Shown piece by piece: positions 1 through 12,458 of a DNA stretch of 64,000 nt. Numbering within the stretch: the stretch's first letter is position 1; every line of letters begins with the position of its first letter. Position numbers and translations under genes: made by a program. The stretch comes from Rhyacichthys aspro (lineage: Eukaryota > Chordata > Actinopteri > Gobiiformes > Rhyacichthyidae). The DNA is taken from positions 6,123,953 to 6,187,952 of the forward strand of contig CM072155.1 of the NCBI GenBank assembly GCA_036850595.1. The letters are read 5' to 3'. The notes under the pieces were generated by a model. The model was given only the letters and a program-made list of their open reading frames with translations. It did not search any database and was not told where the DNA came from.

Positions 1-278
1 TCAGCTTCAAAAATAATAGCGAGCGAATTTTTAGCACAGCAGGGAATATATTTGAGAAAAGGAAGCAAACTGTATCCCAAAAAAAACCTGGCATTTATGG
101 TTAATTAGTTTGAGAAGTCTATAGTTTGTCTTTTTTTGGTTCATGTAGCTCCAGTTAATAATTCAAGGTTTTTGTTTTTCAGTCTCAAAAGTCACGATCA
201 AATGTTTCTGGTGGCCTCTGAGTTTTCCTCGCGTCATTAAACTGACCACAAGTATTCGGATTGAGCTTGAGCCCGTAC

Positions 279-2458
279 CTGACTGCATGTCTAAAGCTGC
301 TTGAAGTTTGGGTGGGCAGTAGATGGCGTTGGCGGTCGTCCGGGCCGAGGTGAGAGCGGCGCGGGCCTTGGGCAGGTTACTGAGCGCGTGGTACGTCTTA
401 CTCTCCAGCAGCTGGACCTCCACCAGCAGGGCTTTGTCGTCCATCTTCTTCAACTCCTGCAGCAGCTGAGAGCCTACGAGAAAGGCCGAGTCAGCTTGGA
501 TAGTCTCTTTTCAAAAGGTGTGAGGTATAAAATTAAGCACTTACCGAGTTGTAGCGCCTCCTGGTAGCACTTTGTGTCGAAGTACAGAGAGATGAGTCGA
601 GCCTAAGGAAACCAAAAGAGCTTATGTTACACACGTAAAGTATAACAGTTACTCTTGGTCTGAAAACGTGTTGTAAGCAATGCTGGAATTAAAAAGTATA
701 CAGGGAGGAACATATATGAATATAGAAGTGAAACATCATAACCTGTTAACCTGGCTTTGAACAATAACTAGTTTAATCACAGAACAAAAACCACTAATCC
801 TAGAACCCACTCCTTTTTGGTCATAAATCTTCAACTGCTGGGAAAGTTTCATTGTGGAGTAATGGCTATTTGTTTTTGTAATTCAGCAGTCTGTTGGGGG
901 GCAGAAAAAGAGATCGTAGGTGCCTTAAAAACTCATAGAAATGGCTGGGTTCGTCTGTAGGTTCGACTGTGGGTGGATGCTATACTGAACAACATGGACC
1001 AGCCTCCTTCTTACTGACTGCCATAAAACTGTACAATCAATCAGACTATGGAAGATGAAGTCTGGAGCAATTCATTTGAAAAGCCTTAACAACTGAATTT
1101 AGTTAATAACTTGAATTGAACCATTTGCAGACATTTTCCAAATATCTACTGAATCTACAAATCATTGATCAGACAATAGGATGACTATGAGAGAAAAAAA
1201 ATCTTTATGAAGGTGTTGTAATAACTTTATTTGACAGACTGAGACTCTATAGTCAATATTTGAATAGGCCAAGTGAAAGAATAGGCCACAAACACCAACG
1301 CAAGTGGAAAACCTATAATAATAGACTTCATGTATCTATTTCAAAGCATTCAAAAGTAGTCTTTCTATGGTCAGCTGGTAAACATTAGTTTACTAGTGGC
1401 CTCCGTCTCCATCTCACCTCCAGAGCTTGTCGGAGGAAGGTCCTCTTCTCAGCCTTGGCCCACTCGATGCACTCCAGGCACAGCTCAACCTCCTGTCCCG
1501 TGGCAGCCTCCATGTCCAGGAACATGTCCAGCAGCGAGCGCACCAGCCGGGCCGCCTTGGCTTTGGAGATGGAGTTGAGGAAGGGGCGCACATACTTGAG
1601 CAGACCCCCGAGCTCTGAGAGTGGGACGGAAAATAAAATGAATCTGAAGCACACATTCTAAGTAAATCTTATAAATGCACTTTGGGGATGTTACCTGCTG
1701 CCTGTCCTGTCTTAGCCAGCAGCCCTCCCAGCTCCAGGATGCTCTGTTCTTTAATCCGCACCGCCTCCTCATCGCTTTCCTGGATGTCCCGCTTCACTGG
1801 ACACACACAAGTAAAAACATGCTAACACCGTACAATACGCAACAGTCAGCCTTTTGAAGCAAGATTACAAATGGTTCAAACAAACGTCAAGCAGTCTTAG
1901 AGCTGAAGAAGTGCTTGTGTTGTACATTTAAATCAATCCGACAACTATTCAACCGAGTTTATACGCCCTATACACAGTTAGTGTACACTGACATCATCTG
2001 AATGCAGTGACAAAGTATGTAGCAATAATGTAACTTAGCAATGCCACTGCTTTCAAAGTATTTCCTTGACGGACTCATACTTGACAGGAAATCCCAACTA
2101 ACACAACAGTCTCAAGGCTAATGAGAAGTAGCTAGCTCAGCTGTCACCAAGTTGCCTTCAAATGAATGAAGTCCAGGTCGCTAGCCTTGGAGCTAGCCGG
2201 TGCGTCGCTAGCCGGCTAGGACACTGCTGCTGACTCACTGTAAGAGCACGGGGCTACCTCACGCAACTTAGCTTAGCCGCTAACTCCAAAAAGCGATGTG
2301 TTTACATTACGATACGTTTAAGTGACACCGTCTGCGCCTTTCCTTTCCCGCTGTCACCGCCACATACCTATAGAGTGTAGGATATCAATAGAGGCATTCC
2401 GGTCTGTTCCAATAAGAGACTGCGCTCTCTGAAACTCAGCCACTGCCGCGGCTGCCAT
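279..2458 (-). CDS. psmd11: 26S proteasome lid subunit PSMD11/Rpn6, 5' part of gene (truncated by window edge)
   Basis: This gene encodes Rpn6, the non-ATPase lid subunit that helps clamp the 20S core to the 19S regulatory particle. Five minus-strand coding exons can be read: 2368-2458 (ATG at 2458-2456), 1695-1796, 1418-1614, 545-602 and 279-473. All junctions are GT-AG and keep frame, giving about 214 residues. The protein starts MAAAAVAEFQRAQSL and contains ELGGLLKYVRPFLNS, LVRSLLDMFLDMEAATG and LKKMDDKALLVEVQLLESK, which match vertebrate PSMD11 closely. This part is the N-terminal TPR-like solenoid; the C-terminal PCI domain lies beyond the left edge. The last visible exon ends inside a Gly codon at DMQSG, where the vertebrate protein continues. 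Fish can carry a and b paralogues, and I cannot say which this is. The next gene on the same strand is rpain. Confidence 0.97.
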
Positions 2459-2600
2459 CTTTCCTCTGCCTTCCGCCGCTCCGCTCTGCCGCCTGTTTTC
2501 CGCTCAGGTCGCTCACATGCTCGGTCAATGCCGTCCTCTACAGGCAGCACGGAGCTATTTCTGTCCTACAAGTGCACACACTGCCATAAAGGCAGTGTGC
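2459..2600 (-). promoter_or_regulatory. Probable psmd11 5' UTR and core promoter
   Basis: This stretch lies directly upstream of the psmd11 start codon. It is richer in G+C and CpG than its surroundings and has no TATA box at a usable distance, which suits a housekeeping promoter. The assignment rests on position and composition only. Confidence 0.45.
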
Positions 2601-2756
2601 GTACAGAATATGAATGAAGACTGTCATATGAGGTAAATGGTTCACCCTGTCGACAGGTTTTCTGCACACAGGACTGTAAACATAGATTAAAATGAGCTGA
2701 GGTCCACAATATTTGCATAAAGTATTGTATTCTGGAAATTAATGGAAGAAGAACAG

Positions 2757-3330
2757 ATAGAAGAGGTAGAAATGTTCTTAAGTAAAAGTATATTATTACT
2801 TAAGTAAAAGTATCAAAGTAATTGCGTGTAAAAGTACTTTAAAGTATAAAAGTAAAAGTCAGAGTCACATGATGATATCCTTGTAAAAGTATTGTTCTTT
2901 AATAAGTCTGATTTGTCTATATGACAAAAAACCAAACACACAGGTTTTTGATAGTGTACCTCAGCCACAGTGTTTAATAATGCTTCCATTGTGGTGCATA
3001 AAGATGCATGTTATGGTGAAAAGTTGCATGTGCATGTACTCATGTACACAAAGGGAGGCCTGAACTGGGCCTTGGAATGTTTAGAGCATCCTTTATGACT
3101 TAGGTGCCTGTAGATCTTATTAAATCATTACATAGCACTTTAACATTTACAAATTTACATTAAACATTTAATTATTAATTTACAAATGCAATTTTACTTT
3201 TATTAGTATTTAGTAAAGCCAATGTAAAAATGTTGTGGTGTAGAAAGGTCAGATGTTTGCTCAAAAATGTAGTGGAGTAAAAGTATTCTCTTCTAAATCT
3301 ACTTCAGTAAATTACAGATACTAAATATAA
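2757..3330. repeat. Dispersed repeat with AAGTAAAAGTA motifs (fish hAT-like MITE family, degraded)
   Basis: The segment is built of AAGTAAAAGTA-type motifs and ends with GTAGTGGAGTAAAAGTA. The same motifs occur in a better-preserved copy at 30457-31117 with CAGTGG ends. This copy is degraded and its boundaries are approximate. No coding capacity is seen. Confidence 0.6.
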
Positions 3331-3835
3331 TCTCATTGTGAATACTGTGTGGGCAAAAACATGATCATTATTCTTCTCTATCAGATTACCTTCACAAATT
3401 ACAGCATGATTTAGTATCTTTCTGCATCTTTAATTTTACACAATAACCTAAGTACTTGATATGTTACTGCATATCACTATTGGCCTTGGTTCAATCCCAG
3501 ATTTGGTCTATTTGTCCTCATACCCTCCATCTTTCTTTGTTTCCACCTGTGTCTTTCTAGTCAGGATAACATTACTAGATTTAAATCTAAAATATTATGT
3601 TTCAGGTTTTTGCAATGTGACAAAGGCTTTGTTTTCACTGGTGCCATTACCTGTCTCACAAGCTTGAGTTGAGGAGTTATGTTATAAAAAAACAGTTATG
3701 TTATGTTAAAGAGTTATGTTATAAAAAAACAAAAAAAAAACCCATCACTTATGTTTATACGTATAAAATAATTGGAGCAAAGTGCCACACATCATGTGGA
3801 TATAAATATATATATATATATATTAAAAAAAAACC

Positions 3836-3841
3836 TTTATT
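3836..3841 (-). terminator. Poly(A) signal for rpain
   Basis: TTTATT on the plus strand reads AATAAA on the minus strand, about 60 bases downstream of the proposed rpain stop. This gives a short 3' UTR and supports the placement of the terminal 30-base exon. Confidence 0.55.
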
Positions 3842-3900
3842 TTACAACATACACTTAAAATACATACAAATGAACAAATGGAGTCTTGTGGATGTCACTT

Positions 3901-5005
3901 TCACAGAACAATAGATAAGTAGTCACAAGCCTGAAAGCAAGAAACAAAAGCTTAGGACAAAGCAGTGTATACTGTAAGTACAGTACAAGTCAAGAGCGCA
4001 TTGTGTGTCATACCTGGCAGCTTATCATCAAGTTAGGAGCACTATCTGCATTAGGAGCCACAGAAAAAATAGGATTATGAAGACAATCCTCCGTGTGCTC
4101 GGAAACTCTGGACTCCAGGAGATGTCTTAACACTTCAGGACTGATATTACGGTTCTGGATTTGAAACATTAGATATATAGGGTTACTCATTTGTGACAAA
4201 CAAAAACACTTTTTTAGAGTTTAAAAGCCAGACCATTGTGTTGATGTACAGCCCACAAGGACAGGAAATAAAATGAGTATTTATGGCCAAATTGTTCCTG
4301 TAAGATAAAAAAAAAAAGCCAATGGTAGTCTAATAATAAACTCCAAATGTGTCACAAGACAATTGCTTTGTATGACTTGAAGTCTTACATTTTTGATATG
4401 TATTCTGCAGGGAGCAATACTTACATATGGCAAATTGGGCAAATAATATGCTGTGCTTCCTCATCCATTCCTTCCACAACCGATGATATGTACTGCTGCT
4501 CAAACTGTAGATTTTTCTCATATTCTTCAATTATAGACATTTCTGCAACAGTAAGAAACTAGTGGAACTTATGGTTCAAGCCTGTTTGTCTGCATGTTGT
4601 CATTTTGTTTTCTTGAAGGACTTTTAGTCAATAAATGGGACAAACATAAGGGTTGTTTTGTAGTACCATGTGACATGAGCTCCTGCTGAATTTCCTCCAG
4701 CACTGCCAGTTCATCATACTCCTTCATGACGCCAAACATCTGTAAAGACAAACAAAGCAGAAGCATACTATTTTGTTTGTTGTGTAATACATACAACAAG
4801 CTGTTCACACCTGCTAGTGACCAGAAAAACAAGACTAGAAATGAATACATGAATAAGAATGTATTATATTGTGCTAACTCAAATTGTGATTGAAGGCAAA
4901 CAGTACATGTCTGAACCAGCCAATGTAAGCTAACATTAGCAACTTTACACAGCAATGACTAAATAAGCCTGACTATTAACAAATGTCTTTCAAATGGGTT
5001 ATGCG

Positions 5006-5055
<50 letters not shown>

Positions 5056-6380
5056 AAGAATCTACTATGGAGTGTATTACACAGTGAAAAATCTAGTATT
5101 CACATTCCTTTCCTGCATCATAAGCAATACACAGGCTTGTTTTCTTCTTTTAAGTTAATTTCACTGCATATAAGGATGCCCAGTGCACAGTTGCCATTAT
5201 AAATCATCACCAAAAAACATGCATCACAACTTTTGCTGTAATGTTTTCTCTTATATGTGCTTCGTTATTGTCAAAACCAAGTTCTGACATTAAAAGCCAG
5301 TAAACCAGTTTATCAGATCACTTGAAATTTATAGGATATGCAGAATTGACTTGTTTGATGACAGAATTGACTTGTTTGATAGGAGATTGAGAAATATTTG
5401 ATCTTGTGGCTGCAAATTCTATTGTGAAATGTGGTCGTTCTCTCCCTCTCATGATCACCTACTTTATCTTGACATTTTTGTGATTTTCTTTGGACTCATA
5501 CTGTAGGTAGACTGACCTCTGCCATGCCCTCCGAGCCCCAGAGTGAGGGCAGTTTGTGCTGGGTTTCTTCCTGCAGAGCGCTCCACTCCTCCTCCATCAC
5601 CTCCTGGACAATAATGGAGCCGCCGGAGCCGCTGCGCTGTGAGCTCTCACCCATCTGTCGGTACCTCTCCAGCAGTTTGGACCGACTGTTTTTCAGTCTG
5701 TCCACACAACGCTGACAAACACAGAGACGGACACAACAATTTAGTATTAGCTTTGGACTTGAGTCACATGAGTTGGACTCGAGTCAGACTTGAGTCACAA
5801 ATTTGATGACTTCTGACTTGACTTGAGAAAAGACTTGTATCTCGACTTAGACCTTAACAACAATGACTCGAGACTTCACTTGGACTTGAGCCCTCTTTCC
5901 TGAAAAGACTTGATGCTTCAATGTTATTTGAAGTGTGCATGAAACAATTGATTTCCTCTCCAAAGCTCAGAGTTAAAGTTTTTACATAACTATTAAATAA
6001 TTTCGGCACAGAGGCCAAAAATCAAATAACTGATCACCAAAGCACAGAAAAAATCATAATACTTTTTTTTGACAAAATTTTCTAAAGAAATACAAGCACA
6101 CGTCATTTGAACTTACTATATATATATATTATGTTAAATAAATACACATTTAAAAGCTTACACTTGAGGACAAATACTTAAGACTTTACTTGTGACTAGC
6201 AAAACAATGACTTGGTCCCACCTCTGGCATTAGCTCAAACCACTGCACCATAAACCGTATTCACATTAGCCTAAAAAGTCAAACGTTAAACGTCTAATTT
6301 CTCACCTTCCTGTATGCTTCCTTCCATGGCGGAGTTGTGGCTTTATAAAGTGAACGGTGTCTGAATAAAGCGTCCATCAT
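3901..6380 (-). CDS. rpain: RPA-interacting protein (RPAIN/RIP), complete
   Basis: RPAIN binds replication protein A and promotes its nuclear import. Seven minus-strand coding exons join in frame: 6306-6380, 5517-5711, 4667-4739, 4425-4542, 4234-4297, 4014-4154 and 3901-3930, giving 231 residues (human about 219). Diagnostic stretches are PPWKEAYRKRCVDRLKNSR, VQEVMEEEWSALQ and LAVLEEIQQELM. The C-terminal zinc-finger region has ICPIC, CPCG and a later Cys/His pair (EHTEDCLHNP). The last coding exon is only 30 bases and encodes ACDYLSIVL then stop, matching the human C-terminus ACDTWAVIL; its acceptor is CTTTCAG. If that exon is skipped, exon 4014-4154 reads through its donor into Val-stop. 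Two Met codons are adjacent at the start (6378-6380 and the next codon). It is divergent with coa3, and intron 1 carries a MITE. Confidence 0.95.
5007..5053. repeat. (TA)n microsatellite in rpain intron
   Basis: A pure TA run of about 47 bases lies in the rpain intron between exons 4667-4739 and 5517-5711. Confidence 0.95.
5752..6226. mobile_element. hAT-like MITE in rpain intron 1
   Basis: The segment is filled with GACTTGAGTC-type motifs and ends GGTCCCACCTCTG, the inverse of CAGAGGTGGGACC that opens the 2.66-kb hAT element at 60108. Flanks are GTATTAGC (5744-5751) and GCATTAGC (6227-6234), an 8-bp target duplication with one mismatch. The left terminus lacks the first bases of the expected CAGAGGT end. 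No ORF of its own is seen. Confidence 0.75.
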
Positions 6381-6733
6381 GTGTCACTGTAAACTCAAAT
6401 GCTATCTACTTGAAAGAACAGCAGCGACGTCAAAACATTTCAGCTTTTAACCCCGCGCCTCGGAAGTTGACGCGTGCGTTGCATTATGGGTCCTGTAGTT
6501 CTGCGACTTTAATATAAAAATATTGACGTTAACACGTTAATAATTTTTTGTTAGCTCGTGACATAGTTTATCGTAGCTAAATAAATGCAAAGTTTGAATA
6601 AAAGTGTATATTAGTGCTCAAATAGAAATATTTAAATACTTTTTGTACTCCACAACAGTCGGTGGCGGTATTTTGTCCCAAATGGAACATATTTCCGGTT
6701 CCTAGTTCAAGCAGCTGATTACCTAAACAAGTC
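6381..6733. promoter_or_regulatory. Bidirectional promoter between rpain and coa3
   Basis: Only 353 bp separate the two divergent start codons. ATTATGGGTCCTGTAGTT at 6483-6500 resembles the ZNF143/THAP11 (SBS) motif typical of housekeeping bidirectional promoters. TTTCCGG at 6692-6698, near the coa3 start, is an ETS/GABP-like core. No TATA box is obvious. Position and motifs are seen directly; factor binding is inferred. Confidence 0.65.
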
Positions 6734-7736
6734 ATGGCTGAGAAGGAAATTCAAGCGTCCTCTAAAACTTCACTAACAGCGGCAGAGAAGCAACTCCTGA
6801 GCCGCCGAAAGGAGCTCGACTACTGGCAGAAAAATGCAGGTCATTTACGTCGCCGTAACCTGCTGACTGGCCTGGCTATCGGTGCGTTTGTGGTCGGCAT
6901 GTGTATCCTTCAGGGGCTACTGTTGATCACTGCCCACAAAATATTAGACATTAATATTAGACCCTTCTGTGTCTGTTAGTAATGGCTGGTCACGGTTTTC
7001 ATTAGTTAGTTAACTATGGTTAAGATCAAGTTATACATTTTATTATTATTCAATGTATTATTTATTCATATTCATTCAAAGGTATTTCATTTTATTTTTT
7101 ATTTCAATATTTTGTTTTTGTCATTTAGCAAAAGAAACAAAGCTTGTTTTATTGCACGTTAATGGTATTTAAATCAGCATCAGTGGCTTTAATAAACCCT
7201 CGTAGTATAGACTTTTAATATATAAACCTTATCAAAGGAATAGATCAGTATATTTTCCTGAGAAATATATTTTGGGGAGTGTTTAGTACTTGGTATTGTA
7301 TCAATGAAGAACAGAATAAATAAAAAAGCTGTCTTGATGAAACAATGCATGTTTCTCCAAACTGGGATTTACCTTCTTTAGGGAATAAGTCATCCTAATA
7401 GACCCCCTTTTACAAAATACTGGACTATCACCTTAAATTGCTCAATGAGTGCTAAATGGGAAAGAATACCAATTCTATAGCTTTACTAGTATCATGCATG
7501 CAGATGTTTATTTAGGTAATATCCTATTAAGGAAATAGAAATTATATATTGGTGATATTATTAGAATACACAATAATCACACAATATGGTGCATTGATAA
7601 TTGTCATTCTTTAACTTATTGGTATCCAGTTAGCTACACTATCTTGTCAGTCAAACAGGAGAAAATCATGGATGAACTGGACGACGAAGCCCGGATCCAC
7701 ATCATCAGAGGGCCCCGCACTGGAGCCAACTCCTAA
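6734..7736 (+). CDS. coa3: Cytochrome c oxidase assembly factor 3 (COA3/CCDC56)
   Basis: COA3 is a small single-pass inner mitochondrial membrane protein that stabilises newly made COX1 and couples its translation to complex IV assembly. Exon 1 is 6734-6902 and exon 2 is 7630-7736, giving 91 residues. Exon 1 encodes MAEKEIQASSKTSL, then ELDYWQKNAGHLRRRNLLTG and the start of the membrane segment (LAIGAFVVGM). The junction splits a codon (ATG T|TT). Exon 2 continues FSYTILSVKQEKIMDELDDE, the conserved segment after the membrane span, and ends GANS-stop. Without splicing, exon 1 would run to a spurious stop at 6979. The length fits the family (about 90-106 residues). It is head-to-head with rpain. 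Confidence 0.93.
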
Positions 7737-8704
7737 CACCACTGAGCATGGACTAAAATGGACTATTTCCTGTTTTCTAGGACTTTTGGAGCTATAATAT
7801 CTTCTGACATGAGTGGTGCTTGGTTGTGTTGGCTCTGATTCAAAATGGATAATTTAAAGTGTAAAAACTCCATAAAGAACCTGTAGCCTATATGTCAGTA
7901 AACACAGTGGTCCTTATTCATAAAGCAAACTGCAAATTAAGACTTTTTTTTAATATACAAGAACAGATATTGCAGCTCGATATTTAAATCAATGTATGAT
8001 TATAGGCTTCAATCATATATTACAACTTTTTCCCAACACACTTCCCTCTCCCGCTCCTGTTGGTACTCTCAGGAGTTGCAAATAGACCCCTCCACAATTG
8101 GCCTCATCAATATTGTGTACTTTGTGATGACGGAAGTAGCTGTTTAGTAAAAATATATTTCTAAGTCGACAAAAATGACTGGTTGTTGTGTATATGGTTG
8201 ATAGAAAATCATAAGATACAACAGTACAAAAAACAAAGGATACGTCAGCATCAAAATGTCTGATTTGGCCTGCTAGTTACACCTTCTTGCGCTCTTCTCA
8301 ATTAAATTTGTCCATTGACACTGAGCAGCTTACTCACATATTCTACCCACTCACTAACTGCACATATATCTGGTAACTGGTTTCCATCAGCCAAAGTTAA
8401 TGTGTTAAAATAGAATTACTGATCTTTGATAGTTAAACATGGACAAACTATTGTGATATGCCATGCTTCTGCTCTTGTGCAGTGAAACAAATGACTTCAT
8501 TGACTTTTACCATGTAGCCTTTAGCTTATGTGGTACTAACTGCTCCCTTTTTTAAAAACATCTAAATATTGAGGCAGTCGCTCTATTCTCTCCTGAGGCA
8601 CTGACATTAAACACATGTAGTTGGTTAGCTTTCATTTGTTCATCTTGTTTATGCAGTAGTGTGGCTAATGGCTGCTAATGTGTAATTTGAAATTTTTTAT
8701 GCAT
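7737..8704. other. Intergenic, nothing recognised
   Basis: This covers the coa3 3' UTR and AT-rich intergenic sequence. No gene, RNA gene or clear repeat is seen. Confidence 0.6.
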
Positions 8705-8718
8705 TGCATCTAAGCACT

Positions 8719-8978
8719 CGGGCATCTGTTCCGGCTGCCTCCTGGATGCCTTCCTGGGGAGGTGTTCCGGGCATGTCCCACTGGGAGGAGGCCCCGTGGC
8801 AGACCTAGGACACGCTGGAGGGACTATGTCTCTCGGCTGGCCTGGGAACGCCTCGGTATTCCCCCAGAGGAGCTGGAGGAAGGTGTCTGGGGAGAGGGGA
8901 GTCTGGGCGTCTCTGCTTTGACTGCTGCCCCCACGACCCGGCCCCGGATAAACCGAAGATGATGGATGGATGGGTGGA
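8719..8978 (+). mobile_element. 5'-truncated non-LTR retrotransposon tail, Rex3/RTE-like
   Basis: The plus strand encodes the end of a reverse-transcriptase ORF (TRWRDYVSRLAWERLGIPPE), then a very short 3' end of GATG/GGAT repeats, as in teleost Rex3/RTE elements. The flanks TGCATCTAAGCACT (8705-8718) and TGCATCTTAGCACT (8979-8992) form a 14-bp target duplication with one mismatch. Only the last 260 bases inserted, the usual 5' truncation. The family name is from memory of the tail type. Confidence 0.8.
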
Positions 8979-8992
8979 TGCATCTTAGCACT

Positions 8993-11900
8993 TATATGTG
9001 TTTTCAACCCCTGTCGGTACTATAGAAGTGCTATACATTGAGCTGATGATCATTTTCTGGTCCGGGGCATATAAACATTTTCATGATGAAGGTGAAGAAT
9101 GTTTGTTGAATCCCACCTAGACTTAGAAGGAAAATTTAAGAAGCTTTGAAAGAATATATTTGTAAATGAGGCCCAATGTGAGGAGTCTCCATGGTTGTGC
9201 ATCCGTCTGCACACGTCGTTTCTCCTAGTGATGAGACATCTATTTGAATATATGGGAGTGTTAATTCAACATTCAAATCCTGGGATGAGACCAAAATCTG
9301 GGATGGGCAAGGGCAATGCAAATCATACAATACAATTCAATCATAAAAAAGTCCCAGACGCTCAAATTGCTCAAGACATCACCATTGTAAGTAATGTTTA
9401 CCTTTTGTTGCGCCATATTGATGTCTTTCATATATGTCACTTCATCCTTAAATGTGGAGTGCTGGAGAAAGTCATGTGTGAAATGGTCCTGTCTTTACCC
9501 CACCAAAGGAGGGGCAAGATGTGAGATGGATGACTGTGACAAGAGTCAAACAAGAGTATTGTGTGTTTAATATTGAATAGAAGTCATTTGGTTTTGGGTT
9601 CCCATTCTACCTGCCCCACTGTGTAATATATTTGTGTGGCATGTGTATATGTTACACTACAAGCTCTTGGGCTTTTTTTAGGGAATGCCAGTTTAGAAGG
9701 TGATGAAATGTAAAAATGACTAGAATAGATGCTATATTAGTATGTGTATAACCCACGAAAGCTGTGTTAAAACGTTCTGTCACTAAATAGTTCATGTGTG
9801 TGAACATGTTAGGCAATGACAAACAAGTGCTTATTTTAAATCATACGCTAATGAGTCGTGGCCATGAGAAAGCATATATCAATGACATTAAGCCAGATTA
9901 AACCATGTAGTCATGTGTACAAGGCAAGTCCAGGTGTGAAGTTGTCGGAAAGCCATGTGTTTGATGTGTGAGCAACACCATTAGCTGCAGTGCGCTCACA
10001 AACAGGCCTTTGAAAGCAGAGAAACACTTCTAGAGAAACATCAGGGGCACACGGGGACTTGGGGTGCACTTACATTTGGCAAACCCTAAAGATCCCTGCG
10101 TTTGACGGATGTGAGTGTTCCCATCCATGCTTCAGAACAGAATGCTTCTAGGGTTTCAGCGTAGATGGAAAAGGTGACTCAGATGTGTTTCTAAATTACC
10201 TCAAGCCACGGACAAAGCATAATAGATGAAACCATTCCTCTCACAGTCCTTTCAAATAATGGCATGTTCCCTAAATGCAAAGAAGGACCGTCAAAATAAG
10301 ACAAGGCAATGCCGCTGCTCACGGAACGGTTCAAAATGGCCCTAGTGTGAGTGAAACCACATCTGCCCCAAGGAAGACCCTATAGTTGGTTGCCTTTTTG
10401 CTGTGTTGCTGCCGAAGCATAAAAGGACACAAGGCGAGAAATAGTGGGAAAAATTTCCGCCAAAATCACAAAACAACACAACATAAAACATGGCTGTAGC
10501 AAGTGTCCTCATACAACCTCTGGACATTGGAGGTAAGCAGATTTGCAAAGCTATGATGATCACATGATGTACTTACAGGTAATCTTTGCTTTGCATGAAT
10601 GATAATGAACACTTTATACCTAGTGTTTTGCACAGTGATGTAATGTTTTATCTGCACAGTCTTAAGAGCACAAGACCCGTTATAGAAAATCGATTTGGAA
10701 GCCACTGCTGCCTTGGACTAACTCGGTGAGGTGAGTGTATAGACTAACATCTTAACCTTTTAGACTTTAGAGACCCCACACATGATGCAAGAAGGCTCTG
10801 GATGTAGTTGTGGAGACTTTGTACTTCATCGTGATGCAGATCTGAAGTGTTATTCATTTGTTGGAAAGTAATAAAGCAGCTGCGTTTAAGCTCATCATTG
10901 TCTGTTGGTTGTGCAGCACAAATCCAACAGTCACTTCCATGAGACAACACTCACCAACAGGATTTTATGTTGATTTTTTGCAAATTGTAAATCCTTTTTT
11001 TGGATTTTAAATCTAGCTTATTGGATCACTCGTAACGCTCACATCACAAAAGAGAACTGTATATAATAATTGATGGAGCTCTAAGATACTCTCGGCTGTG
11101 AAAGGATTGTCATTAGAAGAGGAATATACTGTAAGATAAAATGATTGATGCTGGTTGGTATGGTCAAAAACTAAAATGCTGGATTTCTTTTCTCTTAATT
11201 TTTATTTTATTGTATTGCTCTTGCTTTTGACCTTAAAGGTAATGCAGATGTATTTTTAACATTTAACATTATGTCCATTTCCATCAAGCCTCACAGAGCT
11301 AGTAGAACTATAACAAAATATAAATGGTTATAGCTTGCTCTGTCTTAACTCCCACCAAAGTTTCCAGACTTGGGGCTGTCCTTTTTTACATATGAGGTGT
11401 AACCTACTCTAAATGGGAAGCCAATCCTATACCAAACAATGTTTTTTTGTTTGTTTTTTTAATTTTGAGTTCCCATTCATTTGGGTTTATGTTTTTTGTT
11501 TTGAAACAGAATAACCAGAGAAAGAGCTACTTGGATTATGTTGGATACCTCCATAGACCCGGTTCAATATGACTTGCACACAGACAGTCTTGTCAAAAGA
11601 TGCAAAAAAAACAGTTTGAAGCACATGGCTAATTGCATAAATAGCTATCCCAGTTTATCAATTTCTTGGCACTTTGCTAAACCAGGGCATTACAGGGTAA
11701 TAAGACTTTTCTCTGGTGATTAATTGTGTCTTTAACATCTGCAGAATCATTATTTGAGCTGCTCTTTGTGTTAGCAGCACCTTAAGCCACAACGCTGTAT
11801 AAGCACAAGGTTAGAAGAAGTTTTTCTTCGTTAAAACAGAGTTTGTGATATAGCAATTTCTGTTACATTGTTTAAAATTTAAAACATGAATTCACTGAAT

Positions 11901-12064
11901 TAATTTGAATGATTGCCCAACCCTACTATGTATATTATGATGAGGAAATGCTCATGCTGCCGTAATGTGTGACTGGTTGGTGTTTGATGAATTGGATTTG
12001 TCTTCAGGGTGCATGAAAATGACAACTACAACTATACTTTGTGCTGATCATTTCTCATGTGTGG
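8993..12064. other. Intergenic, nothing recognised
   Basis: Short open frames here (for example 9195-9524) have no recognisable family, no splice context and no compositional support. I see nothing that can be named. Confidence 0.55.
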
Positions 12065-12458
12065 CATCCATGGCAGAGTTCCAAGGCAAAAACCAGAAGT
12101 GATCAAAACCAACAAAGAGGCTTGTCTCACTTTTGCCAGATTGTGTGAACTGACTTTTTGGAAGCTGTGTGTCCCGTTACATCTGATGTAAAAGTAACAC
12201 ATCCTTTTAGAAAGAAGTGTGATGGTCTAGGGCTGCTTTCAAGACCTGGACGACTTGCTGTGATTGACGGAACCATGAATTATGCTCTCGACCAAAAAAT
12301 CCTGAAGGAGAATGTCCGTCCATCAGTTTGTGACCTCAAGCTGAATGCTCCAAATCCCTGCAATGTGACTAAATTAAAACAATTCTGCAAAGTGCAGTAG
12401 GCCAAAATTCCTCCACAGCGATGTGAAAGACTCATTGCCAGTTGGGTTCAGACTTAAA
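12065..12458 (+). pseudogene. Tc1-like transposase remnant
   Basis: Plus-strand fragments resemble Tc1-family transposase: HGRVPRQKPEVIKTNKEACL, then in another frame GRLAVIDGTMNYALDQKIL and ENVRPSVCDLKLN, then KLKQFCK and IPPQRCERLIASW. Frameshifts, in-frame stops and an internal deletion that removes the central catalytic segment show that it is dead. No inverted repeats were identified, so the ends are approximate. Confidence 0.85.

Noticed and set aside
9195..9524. 109-residue ORF in the intergenic region
   Set aside because: No family resemblance, splice context or paralogue; length is compatible with chance.
10744..10950. Small minus-strand ORF as a gene
   Set aside because: Short, with no supporting similarity or splice sites.
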